Source of the DNA: Pararhizobium sp. IMCC3301
GTDB lineage: Bacteria > Pseudomonadota > Alphaproteobacteria > Rhizobiales > GCA-2746425
Length of the DNA: 64,000 nucleotides
NCBI RefSeq assembly: GCF_030758315.1
Contig: NZ_CP132336.1
Coordinates: 1,178,001-1,242,000, forward strand
Direction: 5' to 3'
Below, piece after piece: positions 8,310 to 19,790 of the stretch. The position numbers and the translations under genes are program-made. The notes beneath the pieces are model-generated. The model made no database searches and was not told where the DNA came from. It saw nothing but the letters and a program-made list of their open reading frames with translations. The stretch's first letter is position 1. Each line of letters opens with the position of its first letter.

Positions 8310-9278
8310 CTAGGCAATACTCAAATCCCATTCCGCTTTAATCATCGCCTCGACCACCTGTGCCAAACGGTAGCTGGGCGTCCACCCCAGATAGCGTGCA
8401 GCTTTAGATGGATTGCCGAGGCTAAAGGAAATGTCCGAAGGGCGCTCAAAGGCTTTCGAGGAGTGGACGTGGTCCTGGGCCTTCAGGTTCACCGCTGCGA
8501 AGGCCAAATCGCAGAACTCGCGTAGCGTGTGGCTCTCTCCCGTGGCGATGACAAAATCGTCAACGGTCTCCTGCTGTAGCATGCGCCACATGGCATCGAC
8601 ATATTCCGGTGCCCAGCCCCAGTCGCGGCTGATGTCTCGATTGCCGAGCTCCAGTTCGCCACTCTTCGCGCGCGCTATTGCGACGGCGCTTGAAATAATC
8701 TTCTGCGTCACGAACCGGCGCGGGCGTAGCGGTGACTCATGATTGAACAGGATCCCGGTACAGGCTTTCAGGCCATAGGCTTCACGATAGTTCGACACGC
8801 TCCAAAACGCCGCCGCCTTGGCCGTCGCATAGGGGCTTTTGGAGTGGATCGGCGTCTTTTCATCGGCCCCCTGCCCATTTGTGTCACCGAAACACTCGCT
8901 CGAGCCTGCGTTGTAGAACCGGGCTGGCAATTCGAGAAACCGCATTGCCTCGAGCATATTGATGACTCCGATCGCGATGCTTTCCATCGTTTCGAGCGGT
9001 TGCTGAAAGGACAGGCCGACCGAACTCTGACCGGACAAGTTGTAAATCTCGTCAGGTTTCACGCTGCTGAGCGTTTGTACCACGCTGCGGAAATCGGTTT
9101 GCACCATCGACAGCGTTTCGAACTGGCCCGCAATTCCCAGCCGGACAAGATTGTCGAAGCGTTGGGTAGTAGCGTCCCGTGAGGTGCCTACAACCGAATA
9201 GCCTTTCGATAGCAATAGCTTAGCCAGGTAAGCCCCGTCCTGCCCAGAAACACCACAAATGAGCGCGGTATTGGTCAC
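8310..9278 (-). CDS. gmd: GDP-mannose 4,6-dehydratase-like SDR enzyme
   Basis: A 322-residue extended short-chain dehydrogenase/reductase. The N-terminal ALICGVSGQDGAYLAKLLLS loop and GTSRD are typical of GDP-mannose 4,6-dehydratase, which makes GDP-4-keto-6-deoxymannose. The active-site region shows GSSECFGDT and the SPYATAKAAAFW block with the catalytic Tyr and Lys. Further family blocks are FNHESPLRPRRFVTQKI and SRDWGWAPEYVDAMW. No partner reductase or epimerase (Rmd or Fcl type) lies in the window, so the final sugar (D-rhamnose, L-fucose, 6-deoxytalose or perosamine) is open. It overlaps the upstream glycosyltransferase by 4 bases. Confidence 0.87.
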   Translation of the reverse strand: MTNTALICGVSGQDGAYLAKLLLSKGYSVVGTSRDATTQRFDNLVRLGIAGQFETLSMVQTDFRSVVQTLSSVKPDEIYNLSGQSSVGLSFQQPLETMESIAIGVINMLEAMRFLELPARFYNAGSSECFGDTNGQGADEKTPIHSKSPYATAKAAAFWSVSNYREAYGLKACTGILFNHESPLRPRRFVTQKIISSAVAIARAKSGELELGNRDISRDWGWAPEYVDAMWRMLQQETVDDFVIATGESHTLREFCDLAFAAVNLKAQDHVHSSKAFERPSDISFSLGNPSKAARYLGWTPSYRLAQVVEAMIKAEWDLSIA

Positions 9279-10363
9279 TGTTTCACCACTCTATCTACGA
9301 TATCATGAACGCGCTGCACGAACTTCGGAAAGCTGAAGTAGGCAAGTCCCTCCGGTACGGTCTTTGGCGCGTCGAGACCCGCGATAATCGCAGATTCTAG
9401 GGCCCCAGGATCATCGGGATCAACCATTGCACCCAGTAGACCATCGCGCACCGCATCCCGGCTGCCGTCCACCGTACTGGCGACCACCGGCACACCGCAA
9501 GCCATCGCCTCGAGAAAAACGAAGCCGAAGCCCTCGCCACGGCTGGGCATGACGTAGAGGTCGGCCAGACCATAAAGCGCGGACTTTTCCGCCTCATCCA
9601 CGAAGCCGGTGAACACCACATGGTCCTGCAAGCCGGCAACCGCGACCCGCTCTTCCAGCCGGTGACGGTCGGGGCCGTCGCCAGCGATGATGTATTTGAT
9701 ATCGGGATGTATCAGCAGCAGCGCAGGCAAGACGTCTAGCACCTCGTCGAAGCCCTTGGCACGTTCGCGCGAGACCAGTCGACCGAAGGTCAACAGCACC
9801 CTGCAATTCGTGACGCTGTAGCGCGCGGCCAGCTCGGCAGATCCTTCAGCTGGTGCGTACTGGTCCAGATGGATCGCATTTGGCAACATCGAAATCCGGT
9901 CCTTGGTCACCCCGGACCAGTCCAAGAACCGATCCCGCGTGTAGGCGCTGATCGAATAGTAGTGATCAAGCGTCGCAGCAGCACTGCTGCGCCGCGAATT
10001 GGTGCTGGGGGTCCATGCCTCGATCCCGTAAAGCGCTCCTAGGACGGGAATGTTGAAGACCCTGCCAAACGCCTTGACGAGGGGTGCTAAATTCAGATGA
10101 CCGCAATACAGTAGATCGCTACGGGCGATCCCAGGCAGGTCTTTCAAGAGGGCTGCCCCATAGGCGAATGCACTGTTTGCAGCCTGGGCGCGATAGACCA
10201 GCTTATCCGGCAGCGGTCCCAGTTCCCGGCTAACGACGCGGGGCAGCGCGATGACCCGATCTACCTTCGGATGTAGCGTGAAAGCCGTAAGGATATCCCG
10301 GCTGAAGACCGCGATCCCGCCGTGACCGCCGAAGGCGTCGGAGACAAACGCATAGATCTGCAT
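9275..10363 (-). CDS. Family 4 glycosyltransferase
   Basis: A 362-residue GT4-type enzyme with a GGHGGIAVFSRD loop near the N-terminus, LLTFGRLVSRERAKGFDEVL opening the donor domain, and the strong family signature PSRGEGFGFVFLEAMACGVP (E-x7-E) followed by VASTVDGSRDAV. This C-terminal half is among the clearest GT4 signatures in the window. It overlaps gmd by 4 bases downstream and follows the aminotransferase gene by 12 bases. Related enzymes use GDP-mannose or GDP-rhamnose, which would fit with gmd next door, but this is inference from position. Confidence 0.9.
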   Translation of the reverse strand: MQIYAFVSDAFGGHGGIAVFSRDILTAFTLHPKVDRVIALPRVVSRELGPLPDKLVYRAQAANSAFAYGAALLKDLPGIARSDLLYCGHLNLAPLVKAFGRVFNIPVLGALYGIEAWTPSTNSRRSSAAATLDHYYSISAYTRDRFLDWSGVTKDRISMLPNAIHLDQYAPAEGSAELAARYSVTNCRVLLTFGRLVSRERAKGFDEVLDVLPALLLIHPDIKYIIAGDGPDRHRLEERVAVAGLQDHVVFTGFVDEAEKSALYGLADLYVMPSRGEGFGFVFLEAMACGVPVVASTVDGSRDAVRDGLLGAMVDPDDPGALESAIIAGLDAPKTVPEGLAYFSFPKFVQRVHDIVDRVVKQ

Positions 10364-10375
10364 GTTGCGGTATCC

Positions 10376-11481
10376 TCAGGTTTCGAAGAGGTGTTGCGGC
10401 GCTACTGCTTTGGCCAGAGAAGTCACGACTCTCTCCTGTGTGGCTGCGTCCAAATAGGGATGCATCGGCAAGCTTAAAACCTCGGCCGCTGCCGCCTCGC
10501 CGACTGGTAGATCGGCCGCCGGATCAGCCACCGCCGGCTGGCGGTTGAGCGTTACGGGATAATGCACTGCGGTGGGCACACCGGCCTCCTTCATGCGGGC
10601 CTGCACCGCGTCGCGGTCGCGTACCCGCACGGTATATTGCGCCCAGACGCTGGTTGCACCTGCGGCCACAACCGGAGCGGCGATGCCGGCCGGCGCAAGC
10701 AAATCGGCGTAACGCGCAGCGGCGGCATCACGTGCAGCGATCTCGTCGTCAAAAACGTCGAGTTTGGCCAATAGAACCGCCGCCTGCAGCGTATCCAAAC
10801 GGCTATTCACACCTAAGCGGACATGATGGTAGCGCCGGTCCTGTCCATGCCGCGCGATTTGGCGCATGCGCAATGCCAGATCGTCGTCAGAGGTGAAGAT
10901 CGCGCCTCCGTCACCGTAGCAGCCCAGTGGCTTGGATGGAAAGAAACTGGTGCACCCTACTGTCGACAGGTTGCCCGAGCGATTACCTCCCAGCGTAGCG
11001 CCAAAGCTCTGCGCGCCGTCCTCGATTACCGGCAGGCCGTGTCCGGCGGCGATGGTATTGATAGCAGCAATATCCGCCGGCTGGCCGTAGAGCGAGACGG
11101 GGATGATAGCGCGGGTCGCGGGTCCGATCGCAGCCTCGATTAGAGCTGGTGCCACATTGTAGGTAATTGGATCGATATCTACATATACGGGCCGCGCGCC
11201 GAGCACCGCCACTGCCTCTGCCGTTGCGATGTAAGAAAAGCCCGGCATAATCACCTCGTCGCCTGGGCCGATGTTGAGCCCCATCAGTGCGATCTGAAGG
11301 GCGTCAGTGCCGTTGGCGCAGGTGATGCAGTGTGCAGCCTCTGTATAGATGACCAATCGCTCTTCGAGCTCGGAGACTTCAGGGCCGAGGACGTACGAAC
11401 CATGGGCCAGCACACGGGCTATCCCGACATCAATACGGTCGCGGATTCGGGCCTGCTGGGCCGCAAGGTCGACGAAAGGAA

Positions 11482-11485
<4 letters not shown>
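10376..11485 (-). CDS. wbpE: PLP-dependent sugar aminotransferase (DegT/WbpE type)
   Basis: A 369-residue DegT/DnrJ/EryC1/StrS aminotransferase. It begins [19 protein letters not shown], has the nucleotide-sugar loop [15 protein letters not shown] and the PLP-lysine motif [15 protein letters not shown], with His-Gly-Gln after it. In the WbpA-B-E-D (WlbABC) pathway this enzyme aminates UDP-2-acetamido-3-oxo-glucuronate to give the 3-amino sugar. The genes for the other three steps (dehydrogenase, oxidoreductase, acyltransferase) lie immediately upstream in the same operon, which makes this assignment much firmer than sequence alone. It overlaps the acyltransferase gene by 4 bases. Confidence 0.88.
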
Positions 11486-14341
<2,856 letters not shown>

Positions 14342-14756
14342 TTTATCTTTCTTTCCAGATAGCGTTATTGCTCAAAAACGGAATTCACAATTTGATTGTT
14401 GTCCGCCTGTTTCAACTGCGCGGTACTCTGCGCAGAGGAGTTCAGTCATGCTCGGAGAAACCGTCGCCGAGAAGGGACTTGGCAACAAGACCGCCGTGCT
14501 CGCAACCAAGGCGCGTTTCATGCCCTCTGCGCGACTTCCCGCGGATACTGCAGGTTTTCCAAGATTGAGTACAAGTGCCTCTTTGGAACGGACTGCTCAA
14601 CACCAACTTGCAGTTGGTGAAGGTTCGCAGACCAGCGCGCGCAGCGATTGACCGATTTAGCAAACCACAGTTGCCAAACGCCCGATAACGTAAAAGGTTG
14701 ACTTGCGCCGAGTTGCATAATCGCGCCCTGGCGACGCAGAGGTCCAATAAGACAAG
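14342..14756. other. Non-coding stretch upstream of the polysaccharide operon
   Basis: About 415 bases without a gene I can support. Open frames exist on both strands, but none resembles a known protein and none has a convincing ribosome-binding site. An operon promoter reading leftward is expected here. I see no strong pair of -35 and -10 boxes; a weak candidate (TTGTGA, then TAACGC 17 bases on) sits at roughly 14,360-14,390 on the minus strand. Confidence 0.4.
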
Positions 14757-15026
14757 CTATCGACTGAGCACTGGCGAGGGCGACAGGCCCTTCTCAAGCT
14801 CCACTTCGTGTTGGCGTTCATCGATTTCGGCTGTCAAAGCCTCGTACTTTTCCATTTTCCGCACTAGAAACCGCTGAGTGATAGCCACCTTTTCCTAAAT
14901 ACCCTTTGGCGTCAGGACGAAGGCATACCGCCGCTTGTCTTCGGCGGCGGTGAAGTTGCCGAGCTTGACGAAACCTTTCTCAATCAATGCGTTCAACACG
15001 TAGTGCGCCCCACCGCCGCTGATCCC
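14757..15026 (-). pseudogene. Degenerate EPS-type MarR regulator fragment
   Basis: Read leftward from 15026, the frame gives GISGGGAHYVLNALIEKG, then FVKLGNFTAAEDKRRYAFVL. This matches residues of the intact EPS-associated MarR regulator at 16606-16986 (GISLGSMHYCLNALVDKG and LVKLGNFTAAQDKRRYAYIL) almost position by position. The N-terminal third is missing, replaced by the truncated dehydrogenase. A TAG at 14895-14897 sits where the intact gene has a serine (PKGI-stop-EK against PKGISEK). After it the frame stays open to a stop at 14757-14759. It is thus the dead remnant of a second copy of this regulator family. Confidence 0.85.
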
Positions 15027-15027
15027 G

Positions 15028-15513
15028 AATGCGTTCCGGGCTGTAACCGCAGAAGAAATCCTCATTGAAGCGAAGGCCCGAAACCCGTTCCAGCACCGGA
15101 ACGCAATCTTCCTCGGTCGCGCCGTGATAAACGGTGGATTCGTAGATCACCAAATTGCCGCGCTGCAATACCCGCCCTACGGTTTCCGAGGCCTTCAGCA
15201 ATGGCGTCAAATCCGGTCGCTTGTGCCCGTCAATCGGGGTTGGCACCGTCACGATATAGATCGAAGCTGCAGCCAGATCGGCAGGATCAGCGGTGAAGCT
15301 CAGGTGTTGAGCAAGCTTCAGTTCAGCCGGTTCAACCTCGCCCGTGTGGTCCAGCCCTTGCCGCAGGTCGGCAATCCGCTCCGGCTTGATATCAAAGCCG
15401 ATCACCGGGCGGTGCTTGCCAAACTCCACGGCCAGCGGAAGCCCGACATAGCCAAGGCCGATCACCGCAATGGTGCCGCCTTCATCGTGAAGCGTTGTGC
15501 GCTGAGCGGTCAT
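15028..15513 (-). pseudogene. Truncated nucleotide-sugar dehydrogenase (TviB/VipA type)
   Basis: The first 162 residues match the N-terminus of UDP-N-acetyl-sugar dehydrogenases of the TviB type: IAVIGLGYVGLPLAVEFGKH (NAD loop), FDIKPERIADLRQG, IVTVPTPIDGHKRPDLTPL and VIYESTVYHGATEEDCVPVL. It stops abruptly after FFCGYSPERI, where family members continue with NPGD and some 260 further residues. The frame then enters the degenerate marR fragment and meets a stop at 14980. The ATG overlaps the stop of the epimerase gene by 4 bases, so it was once the third gene of a marR-epimerase-dehydrogenase operon. The catalytic domain is lost. Confidence 0.88.
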
Positions 15514-16514
15514 TTCTGGTAATAGTCTCTATACCATCCGACAAACTGCGCGATGCCGTCGCGAAAGCCGGTCTGCGGTTTGTAGCCGGTCAGGCGCTGC
15601 AACAGGTCCGCATTGGCCCAGGTGGCGGGTACGTCGCCGGTCTGCATCGGCATATAGTTGCGCACAGCTTTTTTGCCCAGCTCGTCCTCAATAGCCTCGA
15701 TGAAATCCATCAGCCGCACCTTTTCGGAATTGCCTATATTGACCACCCGGAAGGGTGCCGCCAGCGACAGATTATCGCCGTCGACAGCTGTGCCAGGCGC
15801 GCCGGGAACGGCATCGATCAGGCCGCAAATGCCGCGCACCAGATCCGTGACATAGGTGAAGTCACGCCACATATCGCCATGATTGTAGATGTCGATCGGC
15901 GTGCCCTCCAAAATCCCCTTGGTGAATTTGAAAAGCGCCATGTCGGGGCGGCCCCAGGGTCCGTAGACGGTGAAGAAACGGAACATTGTGGTCGGCAGGC
16001 CGTAGATATGGGCATAGGAATGGCCCATCGATTCGCCTGCTTTCTTGGTTGCGGCATAGATCGTCAGAGGCGTGTCGGCCTTTTGCCGCTCGTCAAAGGG
16101 CATCCGGGTGTTGGCGCCGTAGACGGAACTGGTCGAGGCCATCAGCAGGTGTTTAACCTGTGCGATGCGCGCGCATTCCATGACATTGAACGTGCCGACG
16201 ATATTGGCCTCGACATAGGCACGGGGGTTTTCAAGGCTGTAGCGCACACCGGCCTGAGCGGCGAGATGAATGATCACGTCGGGGGCAAAATTCGCCACTG
16301 CCCGGTCCAGTGCCTCTGTGTCTTCAAGCATCGCCTCGGTAGCTGAAAAATCAGAATGCTGGCGCAACATCTGGTGACGGCGTTGCTTCAGGCTGACATC
16401 GTAGTAATCAGTCATCCCGTCAAATCCAGCGACCTGCCAGCCCGCCTGCAGCAGCATCTCAGCCAGATGAAAGCCGATAAATCCGGCAGTGCCGGTAATG
16501 AAGGCACGCTTCAT
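15510..16514 (-). CDS. UDP-glucuronate 4-epimerase-like NAD-dependent epimerase
   Basis: A 334-residue extended SDR enzyme. [20 protein letters not shown] holds the NAD-binding TGxxGFIG loop, [20 protein letters not shown] is the sugar-epimerase signature, and Tyr-x3-Lys occurs in [13 protein letters not shown] after [29 protein letters not shown] is typical of UDP-glucuronate 4-epimerases (LspL/Gae), which make UDP-galacturonate; UDP-GlcNAc 4-epimerase is less likely. I start it at the ATG just before KRAFITG because the 19 residues encoded upstream do not belong to the family. Its stop overlaps the truncated dehydrogenase start. Confidence 0.86.
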   Translation of the reverse strand: MKRAFITGTAGFIGFHLAEMLLQAGWQVAGFDGMTDYYDVSLKQRRHQMLRQHSDFSATEAMLEDTEALDRAVANFAPDVIIHLAAQAGVRYSLENPRAYVEANIVGTFNVMECARIAQVKHLLMASTSSVYGANTRMPFDERQKADTPLTIYAATKKAGESMGHSYAHIYGLPTTMFRFFTVYGPWGRPDMALFKFTKGILEGTPIDIYNHGDMWRDFTYVTDLVRGICGLIDAVPGAPGTAVDGDNLSLAAPFRVVNIGNSEKVRLMDFIEAIEDELGKKAVRNYMPMQTGDVPATWANADLLQRLTGYKPQTGFRDGIAQFVGWYRDYYQK

Positions 16515-16605
16515 GGGAATAAGTTTCTCATTTGAGTTTTGTTGCGCGATGGCAGTCCTCCAAGCGCTCAAACCGGCACACTATGATCAAAGCGTATCGC
16601 GCCAC

Positions 16606-16986
16606 TCAGGGTTTGCCCGCATGGTCCGGCCGGGTTTCATCCCCGCTACCAGACTGCATTTCCTGCTGCAAGGACTCAATCTCGGTCTTCAGCGATTCAT
16701 ATTCCGCCATCTTGCGTCCCAGAAAGCGCCGCGTCAGGGCGGCCTTTTCGGAAATTCCCTTTGGTGTCAAAATGTAGGCATAGCGCCGCTTGTCCTGAGC
16801 CGCTGTGAAGTTTCCAAGCTTCACCAGCCCCTTGTCAACCAGCGCATTGAGACAGTAATGCATGGAGCCAAGGCTGATTCCGACACTGTCTGCAAGGTCA
16901 CGCTGCGACATTTCAGGATTTTCCTTCAGAAGGCGCAGCACTCGAAACCGCACATCCTCCTGCAACTCGCTACGGCGTCCGGCCAT
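16606..16986 (-). CDS. EPS-associated MarR family transcriptional regulator
   Basis: A 126-residue winged-helix regulator of the MarR_EPS type found beside exopolysaccharide and O-antigen genes in proteobacteria. The helix-turn-helix is MSQRDLADSVGISLGSMHYC, the wing LVKLGNFTAAQDKRRYAYIL, and the C-terminus forms a predicted coiled coil (KMAEYESLKTEIESLQQEM) for dimerisation. I start at the second possible Met (16986), which begins the conserved MAGRRSELQEDVRFRVL. It is divergent from the NusG-like gene and lies 91 bases before the epimerase. A perfect inverted repeat at 17099-17114 could be its own operator. Confidence 0.88.
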   Translation of the reverse strand: MAGRRSELQEDVRFRVLRLLKENPEMSQRDLADSVGISLGSMHYCLNALVDKGLVKLGNFTAAQDKRRYAYILTPKGISEKAALTRRFLGRKMAEYESLKTEIESLQQEMQSGSGDETRPDHAGKP

Positions 16987-17046
16987 CAGTTCGCCCGTTG
17001 GTCCGGAGCGTAAAATTTGCAGGCTACCGCACCAGAAGCGACACAA

Positions 17047-17361
17047 TGTCGTTCCGGAGGTCTCAGGAGATAGGACTGTTGCAGTCGAAAATCACATTCG
17101 TTCACATTTGAACGTTATCACACAGAGATTCTATGGGAAACCCACAAAAGTGCCGCTCGCCGGTTTTTGGGTCACCGCATGGGCATTTGCATGGGCGGGC
17201 AATGGGCGCGCTCTGACTGCCCGGCGCGCGCCACCGGTAAGATGACCCGCAAACTTTCATCCAACCGTCAAACTTCTGCTGTTATTAACGCTGACTTTGC
17301 CTTAAGGCTTTAATTTTATCTGGTTGCAAGGATGCAGCTTAACCCGCTGTAATAGATCGCG
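17047..17361. other. Divergent regulatory region between marR and nusG-like gene
   Basis: This roughly 315-base interval contains no gene. It should hold the promoters for the leftward marR-epimerase unit and the rightward NusG-like gene. The clear element is the inverted repeat listed separately. For the rightward gene a possible promoter is TTGCAA at 17324-17329 with TGTAAT at 17348-17353 (18-base spacer), a weak match. I see no recognisable ops/JUMPstart element. Confidence 0.4.
17099..17114. promoter_or_regulatory. Inverted repeat, candidate MarR operator
   Basis: CGTTCA-CATT-TGAACG is a perfect 6-base inverted repeat with a 4-base spacer. It lies 113-128 bases upstream of the MarR start and about 250 bases upstream of the NusG-like start. 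MarR dimers bind such short dyads, and divergent autoregulation is common in the family, but binding here is inferred from position only. Confidence 0.4.
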
Positions 17362-17871
17362 GTGCAAAATGATAGTGGAATAATCTGGCTGCTGGCACAA
17401 ATCAGGCCGAATAGCTATCGTATCGCCGAACGCAATTTGCGCCGGCAGGAATTCGCTATATTCCTTCCCATGCAGGAAGAAACACGGCGTGTGCGCGGAA
17501 AATTTTTGACCAAATTGCGTCCGTTATTCCCCGGTTATCTGTTCGTTGCCATTGATAGTGTGAAGGGCGGCTGGCGTGCAGTAAACTCCACACTCGGTGT
17601 CACGCGGCTTGTCAGCGTTGGTGAAACGCCGGTCATAGTGCCGGCACGTCTGGTTTCTGATCTTATGCTGCGCTGTGACCCGGATGGTAAATTGCTGCCG
17701 GCCCGTACCCTGCAGCCGGGTGACCGGGTGACGGTGATCAATGGCCCATTCGCCGACTTTGCGGCATCAATCGAACGGCTTGCACCTGATCAACGGGTCT
17801 GGTTGTTGCTGGATTTGATGGGGCGCAAAACCCGTGTTGCCGTCGATCCGGAACAATTGCGCGCTGTTTGA
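17362..17871 (+). CDS. NusG/RfaH-like transcription antitermination protein
   Basis: A 169-residue NusG-family protein starting at GTG. The N-terminal NGN domain has WLLAQIRPNSYRIAERNLRR, FAIFLPMQEETRR and LFPGYLFVAIDSVKGGWRAV, the core that docks on RNA polymerase. The C-terminal KOW domain has LQPGDRVTVINGPFADF and the final strands (RVWLLLDLMGRKTRVAVD). Housekeeping NusG lies elsewhere as a rule, next to secE. Specialised paralogs such as RfaH or LoaP sit in long polysaccharide operons and help RNA polymerase read through them, which fits the 14-kb operon here. The gene is transcribed away from the operon. Confidence 0.85.
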   Translation: MQNDSGIIWLLAQIRPNSYRIAERNLRRQEFAIFLPMQEETRRVRGKFLTKLRPLFPGYLFVAIDSVKGGWRAVNSTLGVTRLVSVGETPVIVPARLVSDLMLRCDPDGKLLPARTLQPGDRVTVINGPFADFAASIERLAPDQRVWLLLDLMGRKTRVAVDPEQLRAV

Positions 17872-17922
17872 TTATGCCGCTGAATAGGGGGCACTCCACA
17901 TGATCAAGGTTCCGGTAAAGAC

Positions 17923-19037
17923 TCAATTTCCTGCTGTCACTTGGGCCAGAGCATCACGATAGGCAGCGATGACAATTGCCTCGCCGAATTCCCGTTCCAT
18001 CTTTGCGCGTCCCGCCAGCCCCATCGCAATTTGCGTGTCCCGTGAAAGGTCCCGGAAACGCAAACACGCGCTTGCCAGAGCGTCGGCATCACGGACCTTG
18101 CACAAAAACCCAGTCACGCCATCATCGATGATGGACCGGCAGCCCGGCACATCTGTCGCAATCAACGGTCGCGCCATGGCGGCTGCCTCAATCAAGGTGC
18201 GCGGTGCGCCTTCGCGGTAGGAGGGCAGCACGACACAATCTGCTGCCGCAATGAACGGGCGCACATCCAATGTGGCGCCGAGATACTCGATGACACCTTC
18301 GTCGCTCCATGTTTTTACGGTCCTGGCATCAATGGCTGTGCGGCTCTCAGACCCGGTGGCACCCAGAAGCTGAACCGCGCTCCGGGAATCTGCGCCTTTA
18401 CCTTCCGTGCAGCTTCAACGAATTCCAGCACGCCCTTGTCGCGCAGAAGCCGCGCGATCATCAGGAAAACAGGTTGGTCCGGCAGGGGTGAAAATTCTGC
18501 TGTTTCAAAACGTTTCAGGTCGATCCCCGATCCGGGCAACAGGCGCGCCTGAGCTGAGTGCACAATGCGGCGGTTCAAAAAGAGTTGAAGATCATCGGAA
18601 TTCTGGAAAAAGATTACCTTCAGTGGCCGGAAGGAATGGCGGTAAAGCAACACCGCCAAAGCCTGAAGCGGGCCGCCGGACAGGAACGCGGTCCCAAGTC
18701 CGGTGACATTGGGGAGGAACGGAATCCTCAGGGGCCGCGCCGCTATTGCTCCAAAAATGTTGTTCTTGACCGTGTAACTCAGGATTACGTCGGGACGCAG
18801 AGCGGTGAAGTGTTGCCTAAAGCGCAGCATCAATCTGAGGTTTTGAAGCGGACCCAGCCCCTTCGCATTCATGTCGAGATCCACAAACTGGCATCCCAAT
18901 CTCTCCAGGTCGGGAACACTGGCGTCAGCAGGAGCCAGGATGGTGACACGGTGGCCATCTGTAAGGAGCGTTGCAACAAGCCGTTGGCGGAAATTCCAAA
19001 TGTTCCATGCCGCGTTCACCGTTATCAGCATGTGCAT
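17923..19037 (-). pseudogene. Frameshifted family 4 glycosyltransferase
   Basis: Two frames together make one GT4 enzyme. From 19037 the first reads MHMLITVNAAWNIWNFRQRL, then the VTGLGTAFLSGGPLQALAVL block and FLMIARLLRDKGVLEFVEAA (donor domain). It goes out of frame after the ARF of IPGARF and stops at 18315. The other frame continues with LLGATGSESRTAID, then VLPSYREGAPRTLIEAAAMA (E-x7-E motif) to a stop at 17923. One missing base near 18,374 (TTCAG where TTCCAG is expected) explains the break. Intact relatives of about 370-380 residues (PglA/WbpH-like) add sugars to lipid-linked intermediates. A sequencing error cannot be excluded. Confidence 0.82.
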
Positions 19038-19107
19038 GTGGGTGTCTCGCAGGGCTGGAAAAATCATTCTTCCTCTATCGATTAATGTTTTTTGTCCGCA
19101 AATGGAA

Positions 19108-19215
19108 CCTGCGAAGGTTCAGTTTCATAAACCATCCCTTCAGTCCCGCGCAGACGTCTTTGACTATATCGAACACTTCTACAATACGACACGCCGTCAC
19201 TCGACCAACGGATAG
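19108..19215 (+). mobile_element. IS3-family transposase C-terminal remnant
   Basis: A short frame ending at a TAG at 19213-19215 reads SRADVFDYIEHFYNTTRRHS followed by TNG. The DVFDYIExFYN-x-RRHS block is the conserved C-terminal end of IS3-family OrfB integrases, downstream of the DDE catalytic core. The catalytic part is gone and the final GYLSP is cut off where the next remnant begins. It is a fossil and cannot be active. Confidence 0.7.
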
Positions 19216-19217
19216 CT

Positions 19218-19385
19218 AACCTGTCACCTCACTGGGCCGATCAGAGGCTGGGCATCAAGGAGGTGGACGATGGAATCTGGTTAATCAGCTTCATGCACTA
19301 TGATCTGGGATATATCGACCTGGAGCAAAAAACATTGCAAACTATCGACAACCCGTTCGGCACGAAAATGTCACCCATGTCTTAG
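19218..19385 (+). mobile_element. IS481-like transposase C-terminal remnant
   Basis: An open frame to a TAG at 19383-19385 reads LGIKEVDDGIWLISFMHYDL, then GYIDLEQKTLQTIDNPFG and a short tail. The GIKEVxDxIWLxSFMxYDLG and DNPFG blocks are what I recall for the C-terminal domain of IS481-like integrase-core transposases. The catalytic domain is missing, so this is a remnant joined directly to the IS3-like fragment. The IS701-like element begins at its last codon. Confidence 0.6.
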
Positions 19386-19408
19386 CTCGACTTTGTACGT
19401 TTTTGTGG

Positions 19409-19708
19409 TCAGGTCCAGAGCCAGAAGATGCCCTCGTTCGCTATGAACTCGAGCGCCTCGTCGAGGGGTATGACGACGCCGCCGATGTCATCGACATCCT
19501 CCCATTTGCGCCGGTGTGACCAGTATCCGAGCCGGACTTCGTTGCCGTTGCCGGTCGGCTTCAGCCGGGCAATCGGCGCCTCCGTCTCCAGCAGGTAGAG
19601 ATGGTAGGCACCCTTGTCTTTGTAAAAACCGACGCCACCACCATTGGCGTCGTCGAAGGCTTCGATGCGAACGGCGATTTCGTCATGCTGCATGTGCCGA
19701 TCATACAT
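19409..19708 (-). CDS. Unknown 99-aa protein inside the IS701-like element
   Basis: I do not recognise this protein. Its 99 residues are acidic and soluble-looking, with APIARLKPTGNGNEVRLGYW, KWEDVDDIGGVVIPLDEALE and a tryptophan-rich end, FIANEGIFWLWT. The pattern (beta strands with charged turns, then a helix) suggests a small folded domain and not random sequence. It lies between the left inverted repeat and the divergent transposase. The stop codon is only about ten bases from the repeat, so it belongs to the mobile unit. Possible roles are a passenger gene or an accessory transposition protein; I have no evidence for either. Confidence 0.55.
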   Translation of the reverse strand: MYDRHMQHDEIAVRIEAFDDANGGGVGFYKDKGAYHLYLLETEAPIARLKPTGNGNEVRLGYWSHRRKWEDVDDIGGVVIPLDEALEFIANEGIFWLWT

Positions 19709-19790
19709 AGGAACACCTCAGGGCACGTGATTCACTTTGCCGCAGGTTTGCCTGCTTGCATGGTCAGCGACAAGGGATTCGAAACATGGG

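Noticed and set aside
14442-14747. 101-codon minus-strand open frame before wbpA
   Set aside because: It has high cysteine and arginine content without recognisable motifs and overlaps no conserved sequence; it is most likely a chance frame in a decayed region.
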